Origin: Neobacillus sp. PS3-40
GTDB lineage: Bacteria > Bacillota > Bacilli > Bacillales > Cytobacillaceae
DNA: 64,000 nucleotides
Assembly (NCBI RefSeq): GCF_030915485.1
Contig: NZ_CP133266.1
Coordinates: 2,271,001-2,335,000 of the forward strand
Reading direction: 5' to 3'
Shown one piece after another: positions 10,404 to 17,907 of the stretch. The position numbers and the translations under genes were made by a program. The notes below the pieces were generated by a model. The model was not told the origin of the DNA. It searched no databases and saw only the letters and a program-made list of their open reading frames with translations. Within the stretch, counting starts at the first letter, position 1. Every line of letters begins with the position of its first letter.

Positions 10404-10471
10404 ATGGTCATAAGAATAATAAATAGTATTTGTTCCGCCAACAATTTCAGCATGACAAATAAATATTCAGT

Positions 10472-10560
10472 ACTCTTCTGTCCTTTTGCCTGAGATTGTG
10501 AACCCTTCGGCGCCGCAAAATATTCATGCGGTCTCTCCAGAAACTGCTCCTGCTATAGTG
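10472..10560 (-). ncRNA. Glycine riboswitch (single aptamer)
   Basis: The minus strand carries the conserved glycine-aptamer elements in order: GGAGAGACCGC, GCGGCGCCGAAGGG, CAATCTCAGGCAAAAGGACAG. Only one aptamer is visible instead of the common tandem pair. Because the terminator arm can pair either with the aptamer or with its own partner, glycine binding should free the terminator and switch the permease off. That direction suits an uptake gene, but it is inferred from base pairing. Confidence 0.88.
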
Positions 10561-10625
10561 TTATCCATAGCAATCATAGCTTGCTAATTATTAAATTTTC
10601 TAACAGAGGTAACTATTATTTAATA

Positions 10626-10654
10626 ATATTAGTAACATTCAAATATTTTGTCAA
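10626..10654 (-). promoter_or_regulatory. Sigma-A promoter of the riboswitch-permease unit
   Basis: Minus strand TTGACA (10649-10654), a 17-base spacer, and TAATAT (10626-10631). It starts the message about 60 bases before the aptamer. Confidence 0.8.
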
Positions 10655-10670
10655 TAGTAAGATTAAAAAA

Positions 10671-10697
10671 CTGCCTTTATTTATGGTACGGTTCACC
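10671..10697 (-). repeat. att-like repeat D
   Basis: Minus strand GGTGAACCGTACCATAAATA then AAGGCAG. It encodes G-E-P-Y-H-K-stop using CCG and AAA instead of CCT and AAG. Its outer arm is diverged (ctgcctttat on the plus strand), but an inverted ATGAGGTT follows at about 10711-10718. Confidence 0.8.
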
Positions 10698-10787
10698 GTG
10701 ATGTATCTATATGAGGTTCGGCACTCTGAAAAATTTCATTTTCTTTTGAAACCAATCCTTTGATTAACTCGCTGAGTTGTAAAAATT

Positions 10788-10825
10788 ATAAAAGGAGAAA
10801 GTGCGATTTTGTAGCCCTTTCTCTA
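10788..10825 (-). terminator. Terminator of the GmrSD-like gene
   Basis: On the minus strand GAGAAAG and CTTTCTC pair across a 15-base loop and are followed by CTTTT, about 70 bases after the stop codon. Confidence 0.55.
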
Positions 10826-10897
10826 TATTTATTTTATTATTGCCATGATAATTTTTTTATATGTTTGCATTTAAATAGGATAATTCAACACATGCTC

Positions 10898-12667
10898 TTA
10901 AATTAAACCTTTTCTTTTTAACTCTTCAATTATCTTTGATTCTTCTGCGGTTGGAACTGGAGATTGCTCTTCTTGAACTGGAAGTTCAGATTGATTTAAT
11001 CCCCAATCATTTAGTAAGATTAACAACTCATCAGAAATCCGAATGTCTCTTTCTCGAATTTCATTTAGCCCCCAATCATTATGCTGGATAGAAAGATCAA
11101 GTAATAACTGTACTTTTGATTTCTTGTAACTTTCTTGTTTCTTTTTAAAGTATCCATTACTTGCAATAATGTTTAGCTTTTTCTCAAAAGGAATCTTATT
11201 TCCAATATGTTCCACTAACTCTTTTACTTCTCCATCAGAATTGCTTGGAAAATAACTTGATTGCCATTTCTGAGGAAGAATATGCTCTATTTCCCATTTC
11301 CCGGGAAGTAGTTCCTCTTGGCCTTGATAAGCAAGAATCTTCAATATCATACGAACAGTATTACGGTGAGCCATTTTAATCTTCCCTTTTAATTCCTGTT
11401 TATTTACTGTACCAAAATCAAATATTGGCATAGAGGATCTAATAATTTCAGAGTTTAAATTCAAGATTCCTCGCTTTACAGCATTAATAGTTGGCGTAAC
11501 TATATACCTTGCCGCCAAAACTGCAAGTAGTTTCTTGAGAAATTTCAAGAATAGTTCTTCAAAATCTTGCGAACCATGATATTTAAGATAATAAATAACC
11601 ACTGGGTACTTCCAAAATTCATTTGGATACGAAGTTAACCCATCAAGTACTTGTTTAACTTCAATATTTTTCGACCAGTCTTCATCTTCGATTTCTACAC
11701 GATTATTAACAACAATCCATAAGTTAAGCACCGTATTCAGGTTATTCATCACATCGCTCTTATATAACTGCTCAAAATTATTCCTTGAATAGTATTTCCT
11801 TATCCCTGGTGTTGTTGTATTTCTATCGTTTTCTAATGCTCTCAAATAGAACATATAATAATAAAACAGTTTTTGAATGCTTTCATTCGCATTTGTAGCC
11901 TCATCATCAAGTTGTTGCCACTGTTCAATAAAAACTGCTTTCCCTTCAGCATCCAAGTGATTATAGATCTTTGCTTTAAAAATATCCGCATCGGATAAAG
12001 CTAATCCTCTATCGTTCAGAGTTGAGAAGATAGTTAACGCCGTATCTTGTGAATCTGCCGTAATTGGTAATAAAATCGCTTTGTTCAAAACATTTCGGAT
12101 GAACCAGAAAAACAACTCTGGCTCACTAGTAGCATATTTATCTATTAGCCCTGTAAATGATTTGTAGTTTAACGAATAGTTATCTTTTGCACCTTCTTCA
12201 ATAGTGCCACTGACAAGAATTTTGGCGAAAGTTTCGTTTCCTTCATCTCTCATCACCCTGGATTCAATAAGCGTTTTTTCGAAATCAACCTCAGCAGTTA
12301 ATTCATCCTGTTCCCACAATGCCGATTCAATTTGTCCCTTAAAATTTTTTACTTCTTTTGTTTCTGTCATTGAATTAAGTTTTGAGTAAAGTGCACGAAG
12401 CAATAAAAACAAAGATGTGATTCGTTGTTGACCATCTATAATTTCCTGTTCATCATTCTCATTCTCGTAAGAAACAATCGTTCCCAGAAAATAAGTGCTT
12501 TCATTATCATTTTCTGTGTACTCTACTAAATCCTCAAAGAGCGTTTGAATTTGTTCGTCAGTCCACGCATATGGACGTTGATACTCAGGGATAATGAATT
12601 TATTAACTTTGCCTGTTTCTAATAATTGTTTGACACTCTGTTTGTTCACTTCGATTGTTGTAGCCAT
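10898..12667 (-). CDS. DUF262/DUF1524 protein, GmrSD-like modification-dependent nuclease candidate
   Basis: Protein of 589 residues. The N-terminal DUF262 (ParB-like NTPase) domain shows I-P-E-Y-Q-R-P-Y-A-W (about 26-35) and D-G-Q-Q-R (about 78-82). The C-terminal DUF1524 HNH-type nuclease domain shows W-E-I-E-H-I-L-P-Q (about 459-467) and a later G-N-K-I-P. The same two domains form GmrSD type IV restriction enzymes and SspE- or BrxU-type anti-phage proteins. No phosphorothioation or BREX genes are nearby, so a stand-alone defence role against modified phage DNA is likely but unproven. The ATG follows CGGAGA. A Noc-like site lies inside the gene at 11296-11309. Confidence 0.8.
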   Translation of the reverse strand: MATTIEVNKQSVKQLLETGKVNKFIIPEYQRPYAWTDEQIQTLFEDLVEYTENDNESTYFLGTIVSYENENDEQEIIDGQQRITSLFLLLRALYSKLNSMTETKEVKNFKGQIESALWEQDELTAEVDFEKTLIESRVMRDEGNETFAKILVSGTIEEGAKDNYSLNYKSFTGLIDKYATSEPELFFWFIRNVLNKAILLPITADSQDTALTIFSTLNDRGLALSDADIFKAKIYNHLDAEGKAVFIEQWQQLDDEATNANESIQKLFYYYMFYLRALENDRNTTTPGIRKYYSRNNFEQLYKSDVMNNLNTVLNLWIVVNNRVEIEDEDWSKNIEVKQVLDGLTSYPNEFWKYPVVIYYLKYHGSQDFEELFLKFLKKLLAVLAARYIVTPTINAVKRGILNLNSEIIRSSMPIFDFGTVNKQELKGKIKMAHRNTVRMILKILAYQGQEELLPGKWEIEHILPQKWQSSYFPSNSDGEVKELVEHIGNKIPFEKKLNIIASNGYFKKKQESYKKSKVQLLLDLSIQHNDWGLNEIRERDIRISDELLILLNDWGLNQSELPVQEEQSPVPTAEESKIIEELKRKGLI

Positions 12668-13196
12668 TGTCTATTCTCCGTTCTGTACCTTGTCATTACG
12701 CATTTAGCTATTCTTTGATTACATCAAAGCTATTTAATTGGAATATTGGAATAAAATACTTTACTTACTATTTAATTTATAATTATTTTTAATAATATAA
12801 TAATAGTCTATTGTAAGAAGGTTATCTTCCTTTATTTATTAGTATATTTTTGAAATATATCTGTACTATCGTACTTTATATCTAAACTTAATGTTTGCCA
12901 TAAACACTTTTCATCTCGTATTTTTCTCCAACTTCTTCATTAAAACAAAGAATAACGGTCATCAGTAAGATTCTCGATTTTTTCAACGAACGTATACATT
13001 AATTATCAGCGATGCCCCAAATGGACGGCTTCTATGTTTTTGAGTTATTAAGAAAGATTCTACTATTACATTAGTTTAAATACTTTGGTGTGATATTAAA
13101 ATTGGTCAGTTTACCATCTATATTTAAATAATCAATTACTGCAACTTCTAAATACATCTAAACCTCTACCTTAACAAACACTTTTTATAGTATTTA
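12668..13196. other. AT-rich gap within cassette 3
   Basis: Promoter side of the GmrSD-like gene. A 28-codon minus-strand frame at 13071-13157 has no convincing ribosome site and may be gene debris. I see nothing else recognisable. Confidence 0.4.
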
Positions 13197-13228
13197 AAAA
13201 ACCTCATCTACTTATGGTACGGTTCACC
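13197..13228 (-). repeat. att-like repeat C
   Basis: Minus strand GGTGAACCGTACCATAAGTA then GATGAGGTTTTT. It encodes G-E-P-Y-H-K-stop with CCG for proline and TAG as stop. An inverted ATGAGGTTT follows at 13242-13250. Confidence 0.88.
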
Positions 13229-13485
13229 GTTACTAATCAAAATGAGGTTTATATTTTCCCTATAGTTAGCCTAAATTGGAACTTAATAAGGTTCTAATAT
13301 TAGTGTTACCTTGAATAATATCTAATCCCTGGATTGTAGATACTCCAAACATTTTTATATATAAATTATCTCCAATTTATTTCAACCTACTTTTGATGTA
13401 ATATTAAGAAAGATAAGTAATTTTAGAGGTTCTACAGTAGATTGTAGTCCATGATTAAAGATTCTAATAAACTTGGAGGACAAAG

Positions 13486-14400
13486 ATGACATCTATATTA
13501 CCTAACAAAGCTAAAATAATCTCTTTTATTAATATGAAAGGTGGGGTTGGAAAAACCACACTAACTAAAGATTTAGGGTATTTTTTAGCTTCACAAAGAA
13601 ATTATAAAATCTTATTTATTGATCTAGATCCACAGTCTAACTTAACTCAATCTTTTTTCAGAAAGTTTGGCTACCATCAAGAAAATCTTCTTGATATAGT
13701 AGATCCAGAGGAAGAAGATGATAATACTTTAGAAGATTCAACTAAAGCTAGTGATAAGAAAACTATTGGTAGCGATATCTCAATTCAAAAGTTATTTAAA
13801 CCCGGGGTGATTTCTCATTTAAAAAGGGATGATTGTCTTTTAAAACTAAATGAGAACATATCAATAATTCCTGGGACATTAAAAGCCATCTTCTCAGAAA
13901 GAAATAGTAACATAGAAAATCACCTTTTCAACTATATTAATCAAACAAAATTAAAAGAGGAGTTTGATTTCATTTTTATTGATTGTCCTCCAACATACTC
14001 TAACTATACTATTTCCGCTTTAATAACAAGTGACTATTTTATTACACCAAGTAAGCCAGATGCATATTCTGTTCTAGGAATTGAAATGTTACATGAAGTA
14101 GTTAGACGAGTAAAAGAAGAACATCAAGTATATTTTTCAAGTAAGAGTTTAAATTCCCTAGGAGTAATTTTCACAGAGCTAGCACCTTACAGTAAAGGCT
14201 ATTCTGACCAAATAAATGAGATTAAAACCTCATCAAAAATTGAAGAATTAAATATACATTTCTTTGAAAATCACTTTGTTTATAATAGCTATATACCAAA
14301 AAGAGCCGAATATTTTATTAGTGATTCATCTAGTAGTACAAAAGAGGGTTTAATAGTCCTAGCCGATGAATTTGAAAGGCGGTTTAATGAAAGTGAATGA
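13486..14400 (+). CDS. ParA/Soj-type ATPase of an unrecognised three-gene operon
   Basis: Deviant Walker ATPase of 304 residues. K-G-G-V-G-K-T-T is at about 18-25, L-F-I-D-L-D-P-Q-S-N follows near residue 50, and F-I-F-I-D-C-P-P marks Walker B. Such ATPases position DNA or protein cargo on the nucleoid. It is not the chromosomal soj (44041-44802), lacks a ParB partner, and carries an extra charged acidic stretch after the second motif. GGAGG precedes the ATG. The next gene overlaps its stop by 14 bases, so the proteins are probably made together. Its function is unknown; plasmid-like partition or phage defence are both possible. Confidence 0.8.
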   Translation: MTSILPNKAKIISFINMKGGVGKTTLTKDLGYFLASQRNYKILFIDLDPQSNLTQSFFRKFGYHQENLLDIVDPEEEDDNTLEDSTKASDKKTIGSDISIQKLFKPGVISHLKRDDCLLKLNENISIIPGTLKAIFSERNSNIENHLFNYINQTKLKEEFDFIFIDCPPTYSNYTISALITSDYFITPSKPDAYSVLGIEMLHEVVRRVKEEHQVYFSSKSLNSLGVIFTELAPYSKGYSDQINEIKTSSKIEELNIHFFENHFVYNSYIPKRAEYFISDSSSSTKEGLIVLADEFERRFNESE

Positions 14401-14812
14401 TCTAGAAAAGTTAAGAAGTCTCCTACACTCATTAAAGAATGTAAAAAATGATGATATCTATAGAAGTGAAGCCTACAGTATATATGTAATATTCTTTTTA
14501 TCAACTGAGATATTCAAAAGTAATATCGATGTTAAAGATTTTTTAGAAAAAAATCCTGAATTCTTTTTATTTATTAAAAAGTATAAAATGGAATTGAGAG
14601 ATTATTTATTCAATAGTAGGACTGTCTTAATAGGAAGATTCATAAGAATAATTCAAAAAGCAGCTATAGCTGATTTAAAATCTATAATGAAGGTAATTCA
14701 GAATATTGCTTTCTTTGAAGCAAAGAATACTAAATTAGTAAATAATAAAGTAAAAGCCAATGAGGAAAATTATTATGATTCTTTATTAAAACAATTTAAG
14801 CGGGGTAATTAA
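14387..14812 (+). CDS. Unrecognised small protein, second gene of the ParA operon
   Basis: I do not recognise this 141-residue protein. It is rich in lysine, isoleucine and phenylalanine, looks mainly helical, and has no signal peptide or clear membrane span. The ATG at 14387 is chosen over one at 14366 because AAGGCGG stands directly upstream. It overlaps the ATPase gene and is separated from the next gene by one base, so it is likely a dedicated partner of the ATPase. Confidence 0.65.
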   Translation: MKVNDLEKLRSLLHSLKNVKNDDIYRSEAYSIYVIFFLSTEIFKSNIDVKDFLEKNPEFFLFIKKYKMELRDYLFNSRTVLIGRFIRIIQKAAIADLKSIMKVIQNIAFFEAKNTKLVNNKVKANEENYYDSLLKQFKRGN

Positions 14813-14813
14813 T

Positions 14814-15503
14814 TTGATAGATTCTTATATTAATGAATATAAGACCCTAACACACAAACTATTTCCACATAGTATGTTAGATTATAATGATGCAACTACT
14901 TTAGAAACATTAGCGTCTATGTTTAAATCAATAGAAATTATTGATACATATGTAAATTCGACCGCTTCTTTAGACCCTTGGATTCAATTAAAGTTAAATG
15001 AAGTAAAAAATCAATTGTTAATCTCTCTTTATTATTTACCTCAGTACACAACTTATGTTTTTAATTCTTTTCAGAGAAGTATTACTGAACTTGTTTTGAA
15101 AATCACACTATACTCTGCTTCTGTAGATGCTAAAACTGTAGATTATCAGAACAGTATAAATGGAATACAGTTTAGAATATTAAAAGAAAAAATAAAAAAC
15201 TTGCAACAATATAGTGATTCTTTTAAAAACTCATCGGATAACTTTTTCTCCTTCTATGGTAGTAGTTCTAACAACATTCATTTAAAGAACTCAACAACCA
15301 TTATTGATTATATTGAGGCCTATAATTTTATTACCCAAGGGGAAATCAAACAGCTGCGAAATTTTGTAATTAAAGTCGAAAGCTTTTTATTAACTATTTT
15401 CGCTAAACTTCATAATTTAAATGATAAAGAGTTAAATATGCCTGCAAAAATCCAACTAAAAAAGGTGATATCTGGCACTTTGTATAAAAAACATTTTTGT
15501 TAG
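14814..15503 (+). CDS. Unrecognised protein, third gene of the ParA operon
   Basis: A 229-residue protein with no family I recognise. It is predicted mostly helical, with hydrophobic heptad-like stretches at both ends and a serine/asparagine-rich loop near residues 140-155. The TTG start is supported by GCGGGG eight bases upstream. Its tight coupling to the two genes before it, and the terminator at 15576-15621, define a three-gene unit. It could be an effector whose action is controlled by the ATPase, but nothing in the sequence proves that. Confidence 0.62.
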   Translation: MIDSYINEYKTLTHKLFPHSMLDYNDATTLETLASMFKSIEIIDTYVNSTASLDPWIQLKLNEVKNQLLISLYYLPQYTTYVFNSFQRSITELVLKITLYSASVDAKTVDYQNSINGIQFRILKEKIKNLQQYSDSFKNSSDNFFSFYGSSSNNIHLKNSTTIIDYIEAYNFITQGEIKQLRNFVIKVESFLLTIFAKLHNLNDKELNMPAKIQLKKVISGTLYKKHFC

Positions 15504-15575
15504 TAAAAATTAATATTTTCATTACTCATATAATCCATAGAAAAACCTCTTCAAAAGAAATTTAAAATCTCAAAA

Positions 15576-15621
15576 GCCTATTCAATAAAACTATATTATG
15601 AATAGGCCCCCTTCATTTTTA
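15576..15621 (+). terminator. Terminator of the ParA operon
   Basis: GCCTATTC and GAATAGGC form a perfect 8-bp stem with a 17-base loop, followed by CCCCCTTCATTTTT. It ends exactly where repeat B begins. Confidence 0.65.
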
Positions 15622-15653
15622 AAAACCTCATTTACTTATGGTAAGGTTCACCG
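15622..15653 (-). repeat. att-like repeat B
   Basis: Identical over 32 bases to the copy at the rlmH end (17876-17907). It encodes G-E-P-Y-H-K-stop. An inverted TAAATGAGGTT arm follows at 15664-15674, so the whole site is a palindrome-like SCC-type junction. Confidence 0.92.
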
Positions 15654-15745
15654 TAACGTATCTAAATGAGGTTTTTTAAACCTTCTGTTAACTGTATATT
15701 TAGACCTTCGACTCTTCTGTAAGCTAAATGGCCCATCTCAAGATT

Positions 15746-16000
15746 TTAATTCAGATTTTGCTTTAACTCTGATTCAATATGAACCGTGTTTCGATATTTG
15801 TATAAATTTATTAGGTCGACTTTTAGCTGAATATCAATTAGATTTAATTTAAAACACGCAACAACTTTTTGGTCATATCGTATCTTTGTTATATCAATTG
15901 GCTTTCTTTCTTTGTAAAGCGTTAAAATCTCTTTTCCATCATGAATTAACTCTAGGGTAAGTGAGGTTTTTAATATTTTATTATCAATTTCTTCTGATGT
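15746..16000 (-). pseudogene. Out-of-frame tail of the HNH gene
   Basis: After the HNH stop, the neighbouring frame stays open for about 84 codons (from about 16000 down to a TAA at 15746-15748) with protein-like composition, for example L-T-L-E-L-I-H-D-G-K-E-I-L. It has no start codon. Removing one A from the AAAA run at 16000-16003 would join it in frame to the HNH protein. It is therefore read as a broken C-terminal domain; a sequencing error or programmed slippage are alternatives. Confidence 0.55.
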
Positions 16001-17744
16001 TTTCTCTTATCATTAAATTATAATATTTATTTAAATTTTCCTTTATGTATTCAATATCTTTTTTTGCTAAATGACTTTTGCAATCTCTGATTATAATTAC
16101 CATACATCTAAATAATAAGTCCACTTTGTAAAGTGAAACTAATGTATCCTCACCTTCAATTTCATCTATCAATGAAGACATTGTTTTTATTAAAGTTTCC
16201 TTATCATCTTCTTCAAATCCTAACTGTAAGTTAGTTTTTACATAATTTATTTCTGCCTTATTTATTTCCGAATATGAAATAATTTTTTTAAAACTCTTAT
16301 AGAATATTTTTAAATCTTCTGTTTGTAATACAATGGAGGGAAATCCTGCCAAAAAAATCTGTAACTCTTCTAATATGGTTAGTAAATCATCTTCTAATTC
16401 TGTATTTTTAATTAAACTTGCATAATTACTAATGGCAAAATCTTTTTTAAAGCTATCAAACTTTATAGTGGGAATAAATAATTTCTTTTTTTCTATTTTT
16501 TTATTTTCATAAACAACTCTAGGTATAAGGTCTTCAATTAACCATTTATATGTAACCATTGGACTCCAATACCTATCTTCTTTAAAATACTGTAATTTTT
16601 TATTCCAAAAGTACTCGTCTGTCCAAACAATACTTATATCTTCTGTTGTATGAATCATATAGCTAGATTCTTCTATCATCGGAAAAATAAATGCTCTAAA
16701 ACCTTGTGTTTCTTTGTCAAAAATCTTTATTATAGACCCTGTTCCATCAAAAATGTGCCATTCCGTCTCCCCGTTTTGATAATCATAATTTCTACAAAAT
16801 TCTCTAATTTCAAACCAAAGCATTTTGCTTATTCTACATAGCATCAAGTTATTTTTAAATCTATTAATTTTAGGAAAACTAGCCCAATTAAATGTGGTAT
16901 AAATATTTTCAAGCTCTTCCATATAAATTTCATAGAAATCATCTATTATATTTAAAAGTTGTATTACCTCTTCCCTTTCAAGGGGAATCCTTACGTTAGC
17001 AAAATCAACAAAATATTCTTTTGAATTACTATCAAATTTTTGAAGAACAAATTTTCTTAAGCCATTTTCTAAGTCTGTTTTAGCACCTTCAAATAATTGA
17101 TTAAGAATTTGTTCATGATTTAAGGTAATCATACAATCTCTTAATCTGAGAGTGTTAAATGTTATCAAACAACTTCCCTGTATTTTAGGATATGAAGGTA
17201 AATATCCCATTAATTTAACATTAGAGAAACTTCTATTATAGGTATGTATATCGTTGTATTTATTAATACTTCTTAACTCATCATATGGTTTTTCATTGGA
17301 AATAGAGTCATATATTCCCTCTAATTCTTCCTTACTAATAGGCTCTTCTGCAATGGCAACTAATTTAGCAATAGCTTTATCAATGTTTTTATCTTTTTTT
17401 AATTGCTCAATCCTTCGTTTTACTTTGTCAACTTTTCTTGATGTTTTATCAAAAATACAATGCCCTAAAAAAGTCTCTGGATAAAGATTTTTATTCTTCA
17501 CTTGATTTACATTAGGATTACACGGTACAAGGTTATATAAACTATTAACATTAAAATCTTTAGGAAGTCCTAATATCGAAATAATTTTTTTAAATTCTTC
17601 TTTATCTAAATACTCTGGAATAATATGGTCTATATGCATGTCTTTATATCTTAATGGTTCATCACTATAAAAACAATTACCTCCATATTCATAAAATAAA
17701 GCAGCCCTTACAATGTCATTATTTTTATCAAATTTATAATTCAT
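15984..17744 (-). CDS. HNH-endonuclease-domain protein
   Basis: Protein of 586 residues with an N-terminal HNH nuclease domain: a cysteine in G-G-N-C-F-Y-S (about C24), H-I-D-H-I-I-P-E (about 37-44) and N-L-V-P-C-N-P-N-V-N-Q-V-K-N-K (about 71-85). The remaining 490 residues match nothing I recognise. GGGGG stands six bases before the ATG. An anti-phage nuclease is plausible given the cassette setting, but this is inference. The reading frame probably once continued to 15746 (see the tail entry), which would make about 665 residues. The gene is very AT-rich. Confidence 0.75.
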   Translation of the reverse strand: MNYKFDKNNDIVRAALFYEYGGNCFYSDEPLRYKDMHIDHIIPEYLDKEEFKKIISILGLPKDFNVNSLYNLVPCNPNVNQVKNKNLYPETFLGHCIFDKTSRKVDKVKRRIEQLKKDKNIDKAIAKLVAIAEEPISKEELEGIYDSISNEKPYDELRSINKYNDIHTYNRSFSNVKLMGYLPSYPKIQGSCLITFNTLRLRDCMITLNHEQILNQLFEGAKTDLENGLRKFVLQKFDSNSKEYFVDFANVRIPLEREEVIQLLNIIDDFYEIYMEELENIYTTFNWASFPKINRFKNNLMLCRISKMLWFEIREFCRNYDYQNGETEWHIFDGTGSIIKIFDKETQGFRAFIFPMIEESSYMIHTTEDISIVWTDEYFWNKKLQYFKEDRYWSPMVTYKWLIEDLIPRVVYENKKIEKKKLFIPTIKFDSFKKDFAISNYASLIKNTELEDDLLTILEELQIFLAGFPSIVLQTEDLKIFYKSFKKIISYSEINKAEINYVKTNLQLGFEEDDKETLIKTMSSLIDEIEGEDTLVSLYKVDLLFRCMVIIIRDCKSHLAKKDIEYIKENLNKYYNLMIRENIRRN

Positions 17745-17875
17745 CGTTATCCCCCATAAAATAGATAAAATAATTAAACCTCAATTAAGATACAAACACT
17801 AGCTTTTGGTGTATGATTTAGGGAATTCTTTTCAGTATTTAATTAAATGTATTTGACAGTTATCTTGACAATGTT

Positions 17876-17907
17876 AAAAACCTCATTTACTTATGGTAAG
17901 GTTCACC
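17876..17907 (-). repeat. att-like repeat A, the 3' end of rlmH
   Basis: The minus strand reads GGTGAACCTTACCATAAGTA then AATGAGGTTTTT. The first 21 bases are the last seven codons, G-E-P-Y-H-K and stop, of rlmH. It is the reference copy for the four repeats to its left. Confidence 0.92.

Larger units (their letters stand above)
8855..10697. mobile_element. SCC-like cassette 4 (glycine permease)
   Basis: Segment bounded by the rlmH-end repeats E and D. It contains one transcription unit: sigma-A promoter, glycine riboswitch with terminator, and an amino acid permease. The D repeat is the most diverged in its A-rich arm, and the left end lacks a clear inverted ATGAGGTT arm, so this may be the oldest cassette. 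No recombinase is present. Confidence 0.6.
10671..13228. mobile_element. SCC-like cassette 3 (GmrSD-like nuclease)
   Basis: Segment between repeats D and C with one gene, its own terminator at 10788-10825, and a 0.5-kb promoter-side gap. Its left end has the sequence GTGATGTATCTATATGAGG after the core, nearly the same as the left end of cassette 1, which supports a shared recombination module. Confidence 0.6.
13197..15653. mobile_element. SCC-like cassette 2 (ParA-type three-gene operon)
   Basis: Segment between repeats C and B holding one plus-strand operon and its terminator. The genes are noticeably AT-rich compared with the core genes around the array and run against the direction of replication, unlike most of the window. 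Both features fit recent acquisition. Confidence 0.65.
15622..17907. mobile_element. SCC-like cassette 1 (HNH protein), next to rlmH
   Basis: Segment between repeats B and A, the one touching rlmH and therefore probably the most recent insertion. It carries a single HNH-domain gene with a likely frameshifted tail. The junction sequence at its left end (GTAACGTATCTAAATGAGG) resembles that of cassette 3. Confidence 0.65.

Noticed and set aside
13071..13157. 28-codon minus-strand frame upstream of the GmrSD-like gene
   Set aside because: No convincing ribosome site, very short, and no recognisable match.
8855..17907. Five regularly spaced direct repeats as a CRISPR array
   Set aside because: The spacing is about 2 kb with genes between, the repeats encode the rlmH end, and no cas genes are present.
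8855..17907. A ccr-type serine recombinase or any integrase in the array
   Set aside because: I checked every gene-sized frame between the repeats; none has a resolvase or tyrosine recombinase motif. Mobility in trans is therefore only inferred.
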